Shown: positions 25,551-35,616 of the stretch, piece after piece | How positions within the stretch are numbered: the stretch's first letter is position 1 | Layout of the letters: each line of letters opens with the position of its first letter | Source of the DNA: Nocardioides currus | GTDB lineage: Bacteria > Actinomycetota > Actinomycetes > Propionibacteriales > Nocardioidaceae | Assembly: GCF_003057875.1 (NCBI RefSeq) | Contig: NZ_PYXZ01000001.1 | Location: forward strand, 620,001 to 684,000 | Direction of reading: 5' to 3' | Length of the DNA stretch: 64,000 nt | The notes under the pieces: model-generated | Databases searched by the model: none | Told to the model about the DNA's origin: nothing | What the model saw: only the letters and a program-made list of their open reading frames with translations | Made by a program: the position numbers and the translations under genes

Positions 25551-26420
25551 ATGAGCGACCTCCACGACCCCGTGCTCGGGTGGTACGACGAGCACGCGCG
25601 TGACCTGCCGTGGCGATCGGCGACGGCGTCGGCCTGGTCGGTGATGGTCTCGGAGTTCATGCTCCAGCAGACGCCGGTCGCTCGCGTGCTGCCGGTGCAC
25701 GCCGCGTGGATGGAGCGCTGGCCGACGCCGGCCGACCTGGCCGCGGAGTCCACCGGCGAGGCGGTGCGCATGTGGGGGCGGCTCGGCTACCCGCGGCGCG
25801 CGCTGCGCCTGCACGCGGCCGCCACGGCGATCGTCGAGCAGCACGGGGGCGAGGTGCCGGCGGCGTACGGCGACCTGCTGGCGCTGCCCGGGATCGGCGA
25901 CTACACCGCGGCCGCGATCGCCAGCTTCGCGTTCGGCCGGCGGCACGTCGTGCTCGACACCAACGTGCGGCGGGTGTTCGCCCGGGCGGTCGTCGGGACG
26001 GAGTTCCCTCCGGCGTCGGTGACCCGAGCGGAGCGCGACATCGCCACCGACCTGCTGCCGAGCGACGACGCGATCGCCGCGACCTGGGCGGTCGCCGTGA
26101 TGGAGCTCGGCGCCCTGGTCTGCACGGCCCGTGACCCGCGGTGCGACGCCTGCCCGATCGCGGAACGGTGCGCGTGGCTGGCCGCCGGCCGCCCGGCCCA
26201 CGACGGTCCGCCGCGGCGGGGGCAGGCGTGGGACGGCACCGACCGCCAGTGCCGCGGCCGGATCATGGCCGTGCTCCGCGACGCCGACGGCGCGGTCCAC
26301 CGCTCGAGCATCGAGGCGGTGTGGCCCGACGCCGAGCAGCGCGAGCGCTGCCTGGCCGCCCTCGTCGCCGATCGGCTGGTGGTGGCCGCCGGCCCGTCGG
26401 CGTACGCCCTGCCCTCCTGA
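25551..26420 (+). CDS. mutY: A/G-specific adenine glycosylase MutY
   Basis: A 289-residue base-excision repair enzyme that removes adenine opposite 8-oxoguanine. Catalytic Glu is in VSEFMLQQTPV (near residue 38), the helix-hairpin-helix is LPGIGDYTAAAIASF and the catalytic Asp is in VVLDTNVRR. The [4Fe-4S] ligands are present as C-x6-C-x2-C-x5-C in CTARDPRCDACPIAERC. The C-terminal NUDIX-like 8-oxoG recognition domain of long MutY proteins is replaced by a short winged-helix-like tail, as in actinobacterial orthologues. Probably leaderless. Confidence 0.93.
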   Translation: MSDLHDPVLGWYDEHARDLPWRSATASAWSVMVSEFMLQQTPVARVLPVHAAWMERWPTPADLAAESTGEAVRMWGRLGYPRRALRLHAAATAIVEQHGGEVPAAYGDLLALPGIGDYTAAAIASFAFGRRHVVLDTNVRRVFARAVVGTEFPPASVTRAERDIATDLLPSDDAIAATWAVAVMELGALVCTARDPRCDACPIAERCAWLAAGRPAHDGPPRRGQAWDGTDRQCRGRIMAVLRDADGAVHRSSIEAVWPDAEQRERCLAALVADRLVVAAGPSAYALPS

Positions 26421-26437
26421 ACCCCGTCGTCGCGTCG

Positions 26438-26501
26438 GGGTAGTTAAGTGAGGGTTTGTCGTTCTCGGGCTGATATCCGACGAACTCTCACTTAACTACC
26501 C
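26438..26501. terminator. 15-bp perfect inverted repeat with stops in all frames
   Basis: GGGTAGTTAAGTGAG (26438-26452) and CTCACTTAACTACCC (26487-26501) are exact reverse complements. The arm contains TAG, TAA and TGA each in a different frame; the same holds on the other strand. It lies between converging mutY and clpC and probably acts in both directions. Confidence 0.75.
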
Positions 26502-26521
26502 AGACCCCCACCAGAAATGCA

Positions 26522-26556
26522 CCGGAGCCCCCGGCCGTGACGGCCGGGGGCTCCGG
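26522..26556. terminator. Strong GC hairpin downstream of clpC
   Basis: A 16-bp perfect stem (26522-26537 with 26541-26556) and a 3-nt loop, 16 bp beyond the clpC stop. No T-run follows on the clpC side, as is common in actinobacteria. Confidence 0.75.
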
Positions 26557-26572
26557 GGGTGGTGCGTGCGGA

Positions 26573-29155
26573 TCAGTCGGTGGACTTCTCCACGTCGATC
26601 GGGCCGGCGGAGTCGTCGGGGCCCTCGATCGGCGCCTCGGACTCACCCATCACGTCGGCGGTCTCGAACGGCGGCAGGTCGGGCAGCGCCGAGACCTTCT
26701 GGCCCTTGAAGGTGAAGGTCGCCTCGGCGCCCTCGCCCTCGACGTCGACCAGCACGATCTGGCCGGGGCCGATCTCGCCGAAGAGCATCTTCTCGGCCAT
26801 CGTGTCCTCGATCTCGCGCTGGATCGTGCGACGCAGCGGACGCGCACCCAGCACCGGGTCGAAGCCCCGCTCGGCCAGGAGGTTCTTGGCCGACTGGGTC
26901 AGCTCGAGCTGCATGTCGCGGTCCTTGAGCCTCAGCTCGACGCCCGCGATCATGTTGTCGACCATCGCGACGATCTGCTCCTGCGACAGCGGCGGGAAGA
27001 CGATGATCTCGTCGACACGGTTGAGGAACTCGGGGCGGAAGTGCTGCTTGAGCTCCTCGCCGACCTTGGTCTTCATCCGCTCGTAGGACCCGGCCGTGTC
27101 GCCCATCTGCTGGAAGCCGAGGTTCTGGCCCTTCGCGATGTCCTTGGTGCCGAGGTTGGTGGTCATGATGATGACGGTGTTCTTGAAGTCGACCACCCGG
27201 CCCTGCGAGTCGGTCAGGCGACCTTCCTCGAGGATCTGCAACAGGCTGTTGAAGATGTCGGGGTGGGCCTTCTCGACCTCGTCGAAGAGCACCACGGAGA
27301 ACGGCTTGCGGCGCACCTTCTCGGTGAGCTGGCCGCCCTCCTCGTAGCCGACGTAGCCGGGGGGCGAGCCGAAGAGCCGCGAGACCGTGTGCTTCTCGCT
27401 GAACTCGCTCATGTCGAGCTGGATCAGCGAGTCCTCGTCACCGAACAGGAAGTCCGCGAGGGTCTTGGACAGCCACGTCTTTCCCACACCGGACGGGCCG
27501 GCGAAGATGAACGAGCCGCCGGGACGCTTGGGGTCCTTGAGGCCGGCACGGGTACGGCGGATGGCGCGCGAGAGGGCCTTGACGGCCTCCTCCTGGCCGA
27601 TGACGCGCTTGTGCAGCTCGTCCTCCATCTTGAGCAGTCGACCCGACTCCTCCTCGGAGAGCTTCACGATCGGGATGCCGGTCGCGACGGCGAGCACCTC
27701 GGCGATGATCTCCTCGTCGACCTCGGCGACCTCGTCCATGTCGCCCGAGCGCCACTGGGTCTCGCGCTCGGCCTTGCGGGCGATGAGCTGCTTCTCCTCG
27801 TCGCGCAGTCGCGCGGCGGCCTCGAAGTCCTGACCGTCGATCGCGCCCTCCTTGCGCTGGCGCACGTCGGCGATCTTGTCGTCGTACTCCCGCAGGTCGG
27901 CCGGGGCCGTCATCCGGCGGATGCGCAGGCGCGAGCCGGCCTCGTCGATGAGGTCGATCGCCTTGTCCGGCAGGAACCGGTCGGAGATGTAGCGGTCGGC
28001 CAGCGTCGCCGCGGAGACCAGCGCCTCGTCGGTGATGGTCACGCGGTGGTGCGCCTCGTAGCGGTCGCGCAGGCCCTTGAGCATCTCGATCGTGTGGGCG
28101 ATCGACGGCTCGGCGACCTGGATCGGCTGGAAGCGGCGCTCGAGCGCGGCGTCCTTCTCGAGGTACTTGCGGTATTCGTCGAGGGTGGTCGCACCGATCG
28201 TCTGGAGCTCGCCGCGGGCGAGCATCGGCTTGAGGATCGAGGCCGCGTCGATCGCGCCCTCGGCCGCGCCGGCGCCGACGAGGGTGTGGATCTCGTCGAT
28301 GAACAGCACGATGTCGCCGCGGGTGCGGATCTCCTTGAGCACCTTCTTCAGGCGCTCCTCGAAGTCACCGCGGTAGCGCGAGCCGGCGACGAGCGCACCC
28401 AGGTCGAGGGTGTAGATGTGCTTGTCCTTGAGCGTCTCGGGCACGTTGCCCTTGACGATGTCCTGGGCCAGGCCCTCGACGATGGTCGTCTTGCCGACGC
28501 CGGGCTCACCGATGAGGACGGGGTTGTTCTTCGTGCGCCGCGAGAGGATCTGCATGACCCGCTCGATCTCCTGCTCGCGCCCGATGACCGGGTCGAGCTT
28601 GCCCTCGCGGGCGGCCTGGGTGAGGTTGCGGCCGAACTGGTCGAGGACCAGCGAGCTCGACGGCGCCTCGGCACCGGCACCGCTCGCGGCCGCGCCGGAC
28701 GCGGCCGACTCCTTGCCCTGGAAGCCCGAGAGCAGCTGGATGACCTGCTGGCGCACCCGGTTGAGGTCGGCGCCGAGCTTCTGCAGCACCTGGGCGGCGA
28801 CGCCCTCGCCCTCGCGGATCAGGCCGAGCAGGATGTGCTCGGTCCCGATGTAGGAGTGGCCGAGCTGCAGCGCCTCGCGCAGGGACAGCTCGAGCACCTT
28901 CTTGGCGCGCGGCGTGAACGGGATGTGGCCGGAGGGCGCCTGCTGGCCCTGGCCGATGATCTCCTCGACCTGGGCGCGCACGGCCTCCAGGGAGATGTCG
29001 AGGGACTCGAGGGCCTTGGCGGCGACGCCCTCGCCCTCGTGGATGAGGCCGAGCAGGATGTGCTCGGTCCCGATGTAGTTGTGGGAGAGCATGCGGGCCT
29101 CTTCTTGGGCCAGCACGACAACTCGCCGGGCTCGGTCGGTGAACCGCTCGAACAT
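26573..29155 (-). CDS. clpC: ATP-dependent Clp protease ATP-binding subunit ClpC
   Basis: An 860-residue HSP100/Clp unfoldase that feeds the ClpP protease. Order: double Clp_N repeat (1-145), first AAA module with GEPGVGKTT and [14 protein letters not shown], a middle domain with the UVR-like coil [20 protein letters not shown] (near 430), second AAA module with GPSGVGKTW, and an acidic C-terminal tail. ATG 29153-29155 gives the canonical start [20 protein letters not shown], preceded by GAGGAG. It is essential in many actinobacteria. No CIRCE or HAIR site was identified in its leader. The neighbouring lsr2 gene is separately transcribed. Confidence 0.97.
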   Translation of the reverse strand: MFERFTDRARRVVVLAQEEARMLSHNYIGTEHILLGLIHEGEGVAAKALESLDISLEAVRAQVEEIIGQGQQAPSGHIPFTPRAKKVLELSLREALQLGHSYIGTEHILLGLIREGEGVAAQVLQKLGADLNRVRQQVIQLLSGFQGKESAASGAAASGAGAEAPSSSLVLDQFGRNLTQAAREGKLDPVIGREQEIERVMQILSRRTKNNPVLIGEPGVGKTTIVEGLAQDIVKGNVPETLKDKHIYTLDLGALVAGSRYRGDFEERLKKVLKEIRTRGDIVLFIDEIHTLVGAGAAEGAIDAASILKPMLARGELQTIGATTLDEYRKYLEKDAALERRFQPIQVAEPSIAHTIEMLKGLRDRYEAHHRVTITDEALVSAATLADRYISDRFLPDKAIDLIDEAGSRLRIRRMTAPADLREYDDKIADVRQRKEGAIDGQDFEAAARLRDEEKQLIARKAERETQWRSGDMDEVAEVDEEIIAEVLAVATGIPIVKLSEEESGRLLKMEDELHKRVIGQEEAVKALSRAIRRTRAGLKDPKRPGGSFIFAGPSGVGKTWLSKTLADFLFGDEDSLIQLDMSEFSEKHTVSRLFGSPPGYVGYEEGGQLTEKVRRKPFSVVLFDEVEKAHPDIFNSLLQILEEGRLTDSQGRVVDFKNTVIIMTTNLGTKDIAKGQNLGFQQMGDTAGSYERMKTKVGEELKQHFRPEFLNRVDEIIVFPPLSQEQIVAMVDNMIAGVELRLKDRDMQLELTQSAKNLLAERGFDPVLGARPLRRTIQREIEDTMAEKMLFGEIGPGQIVLVDVEGEGAEATFTFKGQKVSALPDLPPFETADVMGESEAPIEGPDDSAGPIDVEKSTD

Positions 29156-29346
29156 GTGCGCTCCTCTACGTCTGTGCGTCCACGAACCAGCTGCGGACAC
29201 CGGGCTCAACGCCCGGGTCCACCCTACGTGTTCCCAGGGTCACTTCGAGGGCGTCCGCTGACAGCGAACAGCGCGACCTCCGGTCCGACGCGCGTACGCC
29301 GACGCGCCCTGTGACAGGGCACGGCGGCGTACGCACGGAACGGGCG

Positions 29347-29682
29347 TCAGTGGGCGGCGTCGTAGGCCTGCTGGACGTCGGCGGAGATGCGACCCCGCTC
29401 GGAGACCTCCATGCCTTGGCTCTTGGCCCACTCGCGCACGTCCTTGGTGTTGGAGCCACCGGCGGAAGCGGAGCCGGCGGACTTGCGCGTGGCCCGGCGG
29501 CCACCACCGGTGACCTTGCGGGCGTGCCCGACGTAGCCACTCAGCGCGTCGCGCAGGGCGGCGGCGTTGGCGTCGGTGAGATCGATCTCGTACGTCGTGC
29601 CGTCGAGACCGAACGTGACGGTCTCGTCGGCCTCGGTCCCGTCGAGGTCGTCGACGAGGACGATGTTGACCTTTTGTGCCAT
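29347..29682 (-). CDS. lsr2: Lsr2 family nucleoid-associated protein
   Basis: A 111-residue xenogeneic silencer. The N-terminal dimerisation domain (AQKVNIVLVDDLDGTEADET) and the C-terminal DNA-binding domain with the RGRIS hook (VREWAKSQGMEVSERGRISA) flank a flexible Gly/Ser/Arg linker. Lsr2 binds AT-rich DNA in the minor groove and silences acquired genes. The promoter DNA directly upstream (29683-29745) is the most AT-rich stretch noticed in the window, which fits autoregulation. GAGGAAA precedes the ATG. Confidence 0.96.
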   Translation of the reverse strand: MAQKVNIVLVDDLDGTEADETVTFGLDGTTYEIDLTDANAAALRDALSGYVGHARKVTGGGRRATRKSAGSASAGGSNTKDVREWAKSQGMEVSERGRISADVQQAYDAAH

Positions 29683-29745
29683 GGGTATTTCCTCAATTGA
29701 ATTCGCGGGGTTTTATGCAATTGCGGATCAAGTAAATACCCCATG
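29680..29745. promoter_or_regulatory. AT-rich lsr2 promoter with inverted repeat and twin CAATTG
   Basis: CATGGGTATTT (29680-29690) is mirrored by AAATACCCCATG (29734-29745), and CAATTG occurs at 29694-29699 and 29718-29723. The AT content contrasts sharply with its surroundings, as expected of an Lsr2 self-regulation site. Binding is inferred. Confidence 0.55.
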
Positions 29746-29776
29746 CGTTCTCCGGGGCAAGACGACGCGAGCGGGA

Positions 29777-30550
29777 TCAGGAATTGCGTTCGAAGACCAG
29801 GCGCAGGCCGTGGAGGGCGAGCCACGGGGAATGGGCGGTGAATGACGCGCATTCGTCTCGCACCAGCGGTGCGAGATGGCCCGTGGAAATGACATTCACC
29901 GTCGACTTCTCGGCATCGAGCTCGGAGATCATCCGCGCGACCATTCCGTCGACCTGGGCGGCGACGCCGAAGAGCAGCCCGCTCTGCAGCGCCTCGACGG
30001 TGTTCTTCGCGATCGCCGCGCGGGGTCGCTGGAGCTCGACCTTGCGCAGCTGGGCGCCGCGACGCCCGAGCGCCTCGAGGGAGATCTCGATGCCGGGGGC
30101 GATCGCACCGCCGATGTAGTGGCCGGCCGCGTTGATGACGTCGAACGTCGTGGCGGTGCCACCGAAATCGACGACGATGGCCGGACCGCCGAATTCGCGG
30201 GCGGCGGCGAGTGCATTGATGATGCGATCCGTTCCGACCTCGCGCGGATTGTCCATCAGCACCGAGATCCCGGTGCGCACGCCTGGCTCGACGACGACGC
30301 TGCGAATGTCGCCGAAATGGCGCGCGAGCATGTCACGCCATTCCTGGAGGACCGCGGGAACGGTCGAGCACACCGCCATGGCATCGACCTCTCGACCCGC
30401 CTCGACGAGCAGTCCGCGCACGAGCACCGCCCACTCGTCCGCCGTACGCCGCTCGTCGGTGGAGACGCGCCAGTGGGCCACGACCTCCGGGCCGTCCAGC
30501 AGTCCCAGGACCGTGTCGGAGTTGCTGATGTCGGCGGCGAGGAGGGTCAT
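29777..30550 (-). CDS. coaX: Type III pantothenate kinase
   Basis: A 257-residue ASKHA-fold kinase that phosphorylates pantothenate, the first step from vitamin to CoA. Motifs: LLAADISNSDTVLGLL (phosphate loop), NPREVGTDRIINALAA, and VVDFGGTATTFDVI. It lacks feedback control by CoA, a known trait of type III enzymes. Its ATG overlaps the nadC stop (ATGA), placing it at the end of a nadB-nadC-coaX operon next to panC-panD, so the region supplies both NAD and CoA precursors. Confidence 0.95.
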   Translation of the reverse strand: MTLLAADISNSDTVLGLLDGPEVVAHWRVSTDERRTADEWAVLVRGLLVEAGREVDAMAVCSTVPAVLQEWRDMLARHFGDIRSVVVEPGVRTGISVLMDNPREVGTDRIINALAAAREFGGPAIVVDFGGTATTFDVINAAGHYIGGAIAPGIEISLEALGRRGAQLRKVELQRPRAAIAKNTVEALQSGLLFGVAAQVDGMVARMISELDAEKSTVNVISTGHLAPLVRDECASFTAHSPWLALHGLRLVFERNS

Positions 30551-31452
30551 TCGTCCACCAGGTCCATCCCGATGTCGAACACCTTCACCGAGTGGGTCAG
30601 CGCGCCGACCGAGATGAAGTCGACGCCGGTCGCGCCCACCTCGCGGGCGCGTTCGAGCGTGAGACCACCGGATGCCTCGAGGACGGCACGGCCGGCGGTG
30701 ATCCCGACCGCCTGGGCCATCAGGGCGGTCGACATGTTGTCGAGCAGGATCCGATCGCAGCCGGCGTCGAGCAGCTCGCGGAGCTGGTCGAGGTCGGTGA
30801 CCTCGACCTCGATCGGGAGGTCGGGGTAGGCCGCGCGCACCGCCTCGAACGCCGGCACGACTCCCCCGGCCGCGATGACGTGGTTGTCCTTGACCATCGC
30901 CATGTCGGAGAGGCTGAAGCGGTGGTTGACGCCGCCACCGCAGCGGACGGCGTACTTCTGCAGCGCCCGCCAGCCCGGCAGCGTCTTGCGGGTGTCGAGC
31001 ACGCGGGCGTTCGTGCCCTCGAGCGCCGCCACCCAGTGCGAGGTCGCCGTCGCGACGCCGGAGAGGTGGCTGGCGACGTTGAGGGCGGTGCGCTCGGCGG
31101 TGAGCAGGCCGCGGGTCGGGCCGGCGACGCGCAGGACCACGTCGCCGGCCGCGACGGATGTGCCGTCGGGCAGCCGGTCGCTCACCTGGACGTCGTTGCC
31201 CATGACGTATCGGAACACCATCTCGGCGACCCCGAGCCCGGCCACGACGCCCGGCTCCCGTGCCGCGAAGTCGGCCCGGCCGCGTGCCTCGAGGGGGATC
31301 GTGGCCGCACTGGTCGTGTCGACGCTGCCGCCCGGGAGGTCCTCCCCGAGGGCACGAGCGATGTCGGCGTAAATGGCCTCCGGGTCGAGCCCGGCCCCGG
31401 CGATCTCGTCGACGAGGTCGGTCGGCAGTGCGGCGTACGGCGTGAAGGTCAC
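30547..31452 (-). CDS. nadC: Nicotinate-nucleotide pyrophosphorylase (carboxylating)
   Basis: A 301-residue quinolinate phosphoribosyltransferase, converting quinolinate and PRPP to nicotinate mononucleotide. Motifs include LDTRKTLPGWRALQKYAVRC, GGGVNHRFSLSDMAMVKDNH and ILLDNMS. Start is GTG 31450-31452, overlapping the nadB stop (GTGA). The frame is open much further upstream as a shadow of nadB. NadA is not in this window, so the quinolinate pathway is completed elsewhere. Confidence 0.96.
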   Translation of the reverse strand: MTFTPYAALPTDLVDEIAGAGLDPEAIYADIARALGEDLPGGSVDTTSAATIPLEARGRADFAAREPGVVAGLGVAEMVFRYVMGNDVQVSDRLPDGTSVAAGDVVLRVAGPTRGLLTAERTALNVASHLSGVATATSHWVAALEGTNARVLDTRKTLPGWRALQKYAVRCGGGVNHRFSLSDMAMVKDNHVIAAGGVVPAFEAVRAAYPDLPIEVEVTDLDQLRELLDAGCDRILLDNMSTALMAQAVGITAGRAVLEASGGLTLERAREVGATGVDFISVGALTHSVKVFDIGMDLVDE

Positions 31453-33125
31453 GACAAGGCTCCCGTGGACGGGTCGGTGGAGGGTGCGGGGTGGAACTCC
31501 TGCTCGAGGCGCCCGTCGACGAGGCGGGTGTCGATGTGGCCGGCCTGCGTGCGGTCGTCGCGCTCGGGGAAGTCCTCGCGCCAATGGGACCCGCGCGTCT
31601 CCTCGCGACGCAGCGCCGCGGCGGCGAGGGCGGTGCTGATGACGTGCAGGTTGGTCGTCTCCCAGCCGTCGACCCCGGGGACCGTGGGGTCGTCGGTGGG
31701 GTTGTCGGTGGGCTGCGCGCCGAGCCAGGCGAGCGCCTCCCCGATGCCCTCGGCGGACCGGAGCACGCCGACGCGGGTGGTCATGGTCGCCTGGAGGTCG
31801 GGTCGCGCCGACCAGTCGACGAGGCCCGCCGGGCGCCGGTCGTCCACCGGCTCGGCCCAGGGCCGCAGCTCGCCGGGGAGCACCTGCGCGATCCGCCGCG
31901 AGAAGACCAGTCCCTCGAGCAGCGAGTTGGAGGCGAGCCGGTTGGCGCCGTGCACGCCGCTGCAGGCGACCTCGCCGGTGGCGTAGAGCCCGGGCACGCC
32001 GGAGCGGCCGTCGAGGTCGGTGGCGACGCCACCCGAGGCGTAGTGCTGGGCGGGGGCGACGGGGATCAGCTCGGTGACCGGGTCGACGCCGTGCTCGCGG
32101 CAGACGGCGAGGATCGTCGGGAAGCGTCGCCCCCAGAACTCCGCGCCCAGGTGTCGGGCGTCGAGCCACATGTGCGCGCGGCCCGTCTCCAGCATCCGGC
32201 GGGTGATCGCCTTGGCGACGACGTCGCGCGGCGCGAGGTCGGCGAGCTCGTGCTGGCCCTGCATGAACCGGTTGCCCTCGAAGTCGACGAGGAAGGCGCC
32301 CTCGCCGCGGACGGCCTCGGAGATGAGGGGCTGCTGGCCCTGGGAGTCGGGTCCGAGGTACATCACCGTCGGGTGGAACTGCACGAACTCGAGGTCGCGC
32401 AGGGTGGCCCCGGCGCGCAGCGCGACCGCCATCCCGTCGCCGGTCGAGACGCTGGGGTTGGTGGACTGGGAGAACACCTGCCCGAGGCCGCCGCTGGCCA
32501 GCACGATCGCTCGGCAGTGGGCCGCGCCGACGCCGTCGCGCTGCCCCTCGCCGAGCACGTGCAGGGTCACACCGGCGACACCGCCGTCCGCCGCCGGCAG
32601 CAGGTCGACGGCGAGGGCGTGCTGGATGACCTCGATCTCGGGCGCCCGCTCGACGGCGGCGATGAGGGACCGCTGGATCTCGGCTCCGGTCGCGTCCCCG
32701 CCGGCGTGGGCGATGCGGTCGCGGTGGTGGCCGCCCTCGCGGGTCAGCGACAGCTCGCCGTCGTGGTGGTCGAACTCGGTCCCGAGCGCGATCAGCTCGC
32801 GCACGGCGTCGGGCCCCTCGGTCACCAGCACCCGCACCGCGTCCACGTCGCACGCGCCGGCGCCGGCCACCAGGGTGTCGGTGAGGTGCTGCTCGGGGGT
32901 GTCGCCCGGCCCGAGCGCGGCCGCGATCCCGCCCTGCGCCCACTGCGTCGAGCCCGCGTTGAGCACGTCCTTGGTGACCACGAGCAGCTTCAGGCTGCGG
33001 TCGGCCGCGTGGATCCGGAGCGCCGCGGTCAGCCCGGCGATGCCGGAGCCGATCACGACGACGTCCGCGCGGGTGGTCCAGCCTGGCTCCGGTGCGGTCA
33101 GCCGGCCCGGGAGGCGTGCGCTCAT
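31449..33125 (-). CDS. nadB: L-aspartate oxidase
   Basis: A 558-residue flavoprotein oxidising L-aspartate to iminoaspartate for NAD synthesis. The FAD-binding motif is VVIGSGIAGLTAALRIHAAD near the start; the succinate dehydrogenase-like substrate block includes TREGGHHRDRIAHAGGDATG and HYASGGVATDLDGRSGVPGL. ATG 33125 follows TAGCCT (33132-33137, minus strand) by 6 nt, suggesting a leaderless start separate from panD. NadC follows with a 4-bp overlap. Confidence 0.95.
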   Translation of the reverse strand: MSARLPGRLTAPEPGWTTRADVVVIGSGIAGLTAALRIHAADRSLKLLVVTKDVLNAGSTQWAQGGIAAALGPGDTPEQHLTDTLVAGAGACDVDAVRVLVTEGPDAVRELIALGTEFDHHDGELSLTREGGHHRDRIAHAGGDATGAEIQRSLIAAVERAPEIEVIQHALAVDLLPAADGGVAGVTLHVLGEGQRDGVGAAHCRAIVLASGGLGQVFSQSTNPSVSTGDGMAVALRAGATLRDLEFVQFHPTVMYLGPDSQGQQPLISEAVRGEGAFLVDFEGNRFMQGQHELADLAPRDVVAKAITRRMLETGRAHMWLDARHLGAEFWGRRFPTILAVCREHGVDPVTELIPVAPAQHYASGGVATDLDGRSGVPGLYATGEVACSGVHGANRLASNSLLEGLVFSRRIAQVLPGELRPWAEPVDDRRPAGLVDWSARPDLQATMTTRVGVLRSAEGIGEALAWLGAQPTDNPTDDPTVPGVDGWETTNLHVISTALAAAALRREETRGSHWREDFPERDDRTQAGHIDTRLVDGRLEQEFHPAPSTDPSTGALS

Positions 33126-33166
33126 CCGGGCAGGCTATCCATACGCCCGCGGAGGCCGTCGGCCGC

Positions 33167-33583
33167 TCATCGGGTGAGGGCGTCGCCCCGGGCCAGCGAC
33201 GGGTCGCCGAAGGTCTCGGCGGGGTCGAACCCGGTCGCCAGCACCTTGTTGTCCCCGTCGACGAAGACGACGGCCGGCTTGAGCTCCTTCGCCTCGGCCG
33301 TCTCCATCTGGGCGTAGGCGATCAGGATGACGGTGTCGCCCGGGTGCACGAGACGAGCCGCGGCGCCGTTGATGCCGATGACGCCAGAGCCGCGCTCGCC
33401 GGCGATCGTGTAGGTCTCCAGCCGCGCCCCGTTGGTGACGTCGACGATGTGCACGAGCTCGCCCGCGAGCAGGTCGGCGGCGTCGAGGAGGTCCTCGTCC
33501 ACGGTCACCGAGCCCACGTAGTGCAGGTCTGCCTGCGTGACGGTGGCCCGGTGGATCTTGGACTTCATCATCGTGCGCAGCAT
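33167..33583 (-). CDS. panD: Aspartate 1-decarboxylase
   Basis: A 138-residue proenzyme that cleaves itself to form a pyruvoyl group and makes beta-alanine from aspartate. The cleavage site Gly24-Ser25 is visible in [14 protein letters not shown]. The ATG overlaps the panC stop (ATGA), so PanC and PanD, which supply the two halves of pantothenate assembly, are made together. Start [15 protein letters not shown] is standard. Confidence 0.97.
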   Translation of the reverse strand: MLRTMMKSKIHRATVTQADLHYVGSVTVDEDLLDAADLLAGELVHIVDVTNGARLETYTIAGERGSGVIGINGAAARLVHPGDTVILIAYAQMETAEAKELKPAVVFVDGDNKVLATGFDPAETFGDPSLARGDALTR

Positions 33584-34470
33584 CAGGCGCTCCGTTCTGC
33601 CGGGGTCGTGAAGAGGATGGGCATGTTGTCGATCAGGCGGGTGCTGCCGAGCCGGGCGGCGACGAGGATGCGCCCCTCGCCGTTCTCGGGCGCCTCGCCG
33701 AGGTCGGTGCCGGTCAGCGCGAGGTAGTCGAGCTCGACGAGCGGCTCCGACTTCAGGACGCTCATCGCCGCCCAGCGGGCCGCCGGCACGCCGTACGTCG
33801 CTCGCTCCCGCGCCGCCCGCAGGGCCCGACTGAGGACGGTCGCGGCCCGACGCTGCTCGGGGTCGAGGTAGCGGTTGCGGCTGGACAGGGCGAGGCCGTC
33901 GGGCTCGCGCACCGTCTCCGCGCCGACGACCTCGACGGGCAGGCACAGGTCGCGCACCATGGCGCGGATCAGCGCGAGCTGCTGGTAGTCCTTCTGGCCG
34001 AAGACCGCGACGTCCGGCTGGACGAGGCCGAAGAGCTTGGCGACGACGGTGAGGACGCCGTCGAAGTGGCCGGGGCGGGACTCGCCGTCGAGGATCGTCG
34101 CGAGCCGGCCCGGGTGCACCGTGACCCCGTCGCGGACCTTGTCGTGGCTGAACCCGCCGGCGTACATCTCCTCGACCGCGGGTGCGAAGACGACCGCGAC
34201 GCCGTTGGCCGCGCACACCTCGAGGTCCTCGGGCAGCGTGCGCGGATAGCGGTCGAGGTCCTCGGTCGGGGCGAACTGCATGGGGTTGACGAAGATGCTC
34301 ACCACCACGACGTCCGCGTGCCGCGCCGCCTCGCGCATCAGGCTGGCGTGGCCCTCGTGCAGGGCGCCCATCGTGGGCACGAAGCCGATGCGCCGCCCCT
34401 CGCGGCGGGCGGTCGCGAGCAGGCCGGAGAGCTCCTCGCGGGTGTTCGCGAGGGTGGGGGTCGAGGTCAC
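33583..34470 (-). CDS. panC: Pantoate-beta-alanine ligase (pantothenate synthetase)
   Basis: A 295-residue enzyme that joins pantoate and beta-alanine using ATP. The class I-tRNA-synthetase-like motif is [19 protein letters not shown], followed by [18 protein letters not shown] and the KMSKS-equivalent [11 protein letters not shown]. Start is GTG 34468-34470, overlapping the DUF2520 gene stop (GTGA). Operon: DUF2520 protein, panC, panD. Confidence 0.96.
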   Translation of the reverse strand: MTSTPTLANTREELSGLLATARREGRRIGFVPTMGALHEGHASLMREAARHADVVVVSIFVNPMQFAPTEDLDRYPRTLPEDLEVCAANGVAVVFAPAVEEMYAGGFSHDKVRDGVTVHPGRLATILDGESRPGHFDGVLTVVAKLFGLVQPDVAVFGQKDYQQLALIRAMVRDLCLPVEVVGAETVREPDGLALSSRNRYLDPEQRRAATVLSRALRAARERATYGVPAARWAAMSVLKSEPLVELDYLALTGTDLGEAPENGEGRILVAARLGSTRLIDNMPILFTTPAERSA

Positions 34471-35390
34471 GCCCAGGGGCTTCGGCGGCGCGGGGCGGCG
34501 GTGGTGGCGGTCTCGGTGGCCGCCTCGGCGGCGTCGAGGACCTGGCGCATCTTCGCGGCGCGGATCGGGATCAGCCGGCCGTCGGTGACGACGCGGTCGA
34601 GGGTGGCGCGGGCCATCGCGAGGTAGGACGCGACGGTCTCGGGCGCGTTGGCGGTGATCTCGACGAGGTGCGCGCGCACCGTCTCGACGTCGCCACGCAC
34701 GATCGGCCCCGTGAGCGCGGAGTCGCCGTGGGCGAGCGCGTTGTCGAGGGCGGCGTTGAGGAGCGGGCGCAGGGTGTCGGCGGGGTTGTCGCCCCCGGCG
34801 GCCGCGAGCATCTCCATCGCCTGCGTCACGAGCGTGACGAGGTGGTTGGCGCCGTGCGCGAGACCGGCGTGGTAGAGCGTGCGCTTGTCCTCGGGCACCC
34901 ACATCGGGCGGCCGCCGAGGTCGGCGACCAGCTGCTCGGTGACGACCCGCTCGGCGTCACCGGCCGTGACACCGAAGATCGCGTCGCGCAGTCGCGGCAG
35001 GTCGAGCTCGGTGCCGGTGAAGGTCATGGCGGGGTGCAGCGCGATCGTCCGCGCGCCGACGGCGGCGGCCGGGGCGAGCACGGCCAGGCCGTGGGCGCCG
35101 CTCGTGTGCACGACGAGCTGGTCGCGGTGGATCGCGCCGCTCGCGCTGAGCACGGTGACGACGTTGGCGAGCATGTCGTCCGGGACGGTCAGGAGCAGCA
35201 AGTCGGACGCACGCGCGGCATCGCTGGGCTTGACCACCGGGGTGCCGGGGAGCAGCGCGTCGATGCGGCGGCGGGAGGCGTCGGACTCGCCGGCGGCGGC
35301 CACGATCTCGTGGCCCGCGGCACGGAGCGCGGCGGCCATGACGGCACCGACGCGACCAGCGCCGACCACGCCCACACGGAAGTGAGTCAC
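34467..35390 (-). CDS. Rossmann-like and DUF2520 domain protein
   Basis: A 307-residue protein. An N-terminal NAD(P)-type Rossmann domain ([20 protein letters not shown]) is followed by a helical DUF2520 domain ([20 protein letters not shown]). The fold resembles 6-phosphogluconate/ketopantoate reductase-type enzymes. In actinobacteria this gene regularly precedes panC, which suggests a role in pantothenate synthesis, perhaps as an alternative ketopantoate reductase; I infer this from context only. GTG 35388-35390 is chosen, with GAAAGGG upstream; an earlier ATG adds 11 residues. Confidence 0.85.
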   Translation of the reverse strand: MTHFRVGVVGAGRVGAVMAAALRAAGHEIVAAAGESDASRRRIDALLPGTPVVKPSDAARASDLLLLTVPDDMLANVVTVLSASGAIHRDQLVVHTSGAHGLAVLAPAAAVGARTIALHPAMTFTGTELDLPRLRDAIFGVTAGDAERVVTEQLVADLGGRPMWVPEDKRTLYHAGLAHGANHLVTLVTQAMEMLAAAGGDNPADTLRPLLNAALDNALAHGDSALTGPIVRGDVETVRAHLVEITANAPETVASYLAMARATLDRVVTDGRLIPIRAAKMRQVLDAAEAATETATTAAPRRRSPWA

Positions 35391-35616
35391 TACGAACCCT
35401 TTCGTTCCAGTCCCGCCGACCACCCCTGGTGGGGCCGGTGTGGGTACCAGACTCGGTGCTCGATCTGTTCAACAACGAGCGTACGCCGCCCGATTCCGCC
35501 GTGTGAACAGGTGGTGAACGTGACGAATCCGACACCGCCGGTGCTGGCGCACGGCGTTGTCCACAGGCTCCGGGCGACGGGTCGACCCGGTGGCGCGTGC
35601 CGCCTAGCGTCGCCCC

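Noticed and set aside
26537..29314. 925-codon plus-strand ORF
   Set aside because: Antisense shadow of clpC: Leu/Glu/Arg-rich low complexity produced by high-GC third positions; no domain.
30547..32943. 798-codon NadC fusion
   Set aside because: N-terminal part is the nadB gene read in another frame; nadC begins at GTG 31452.
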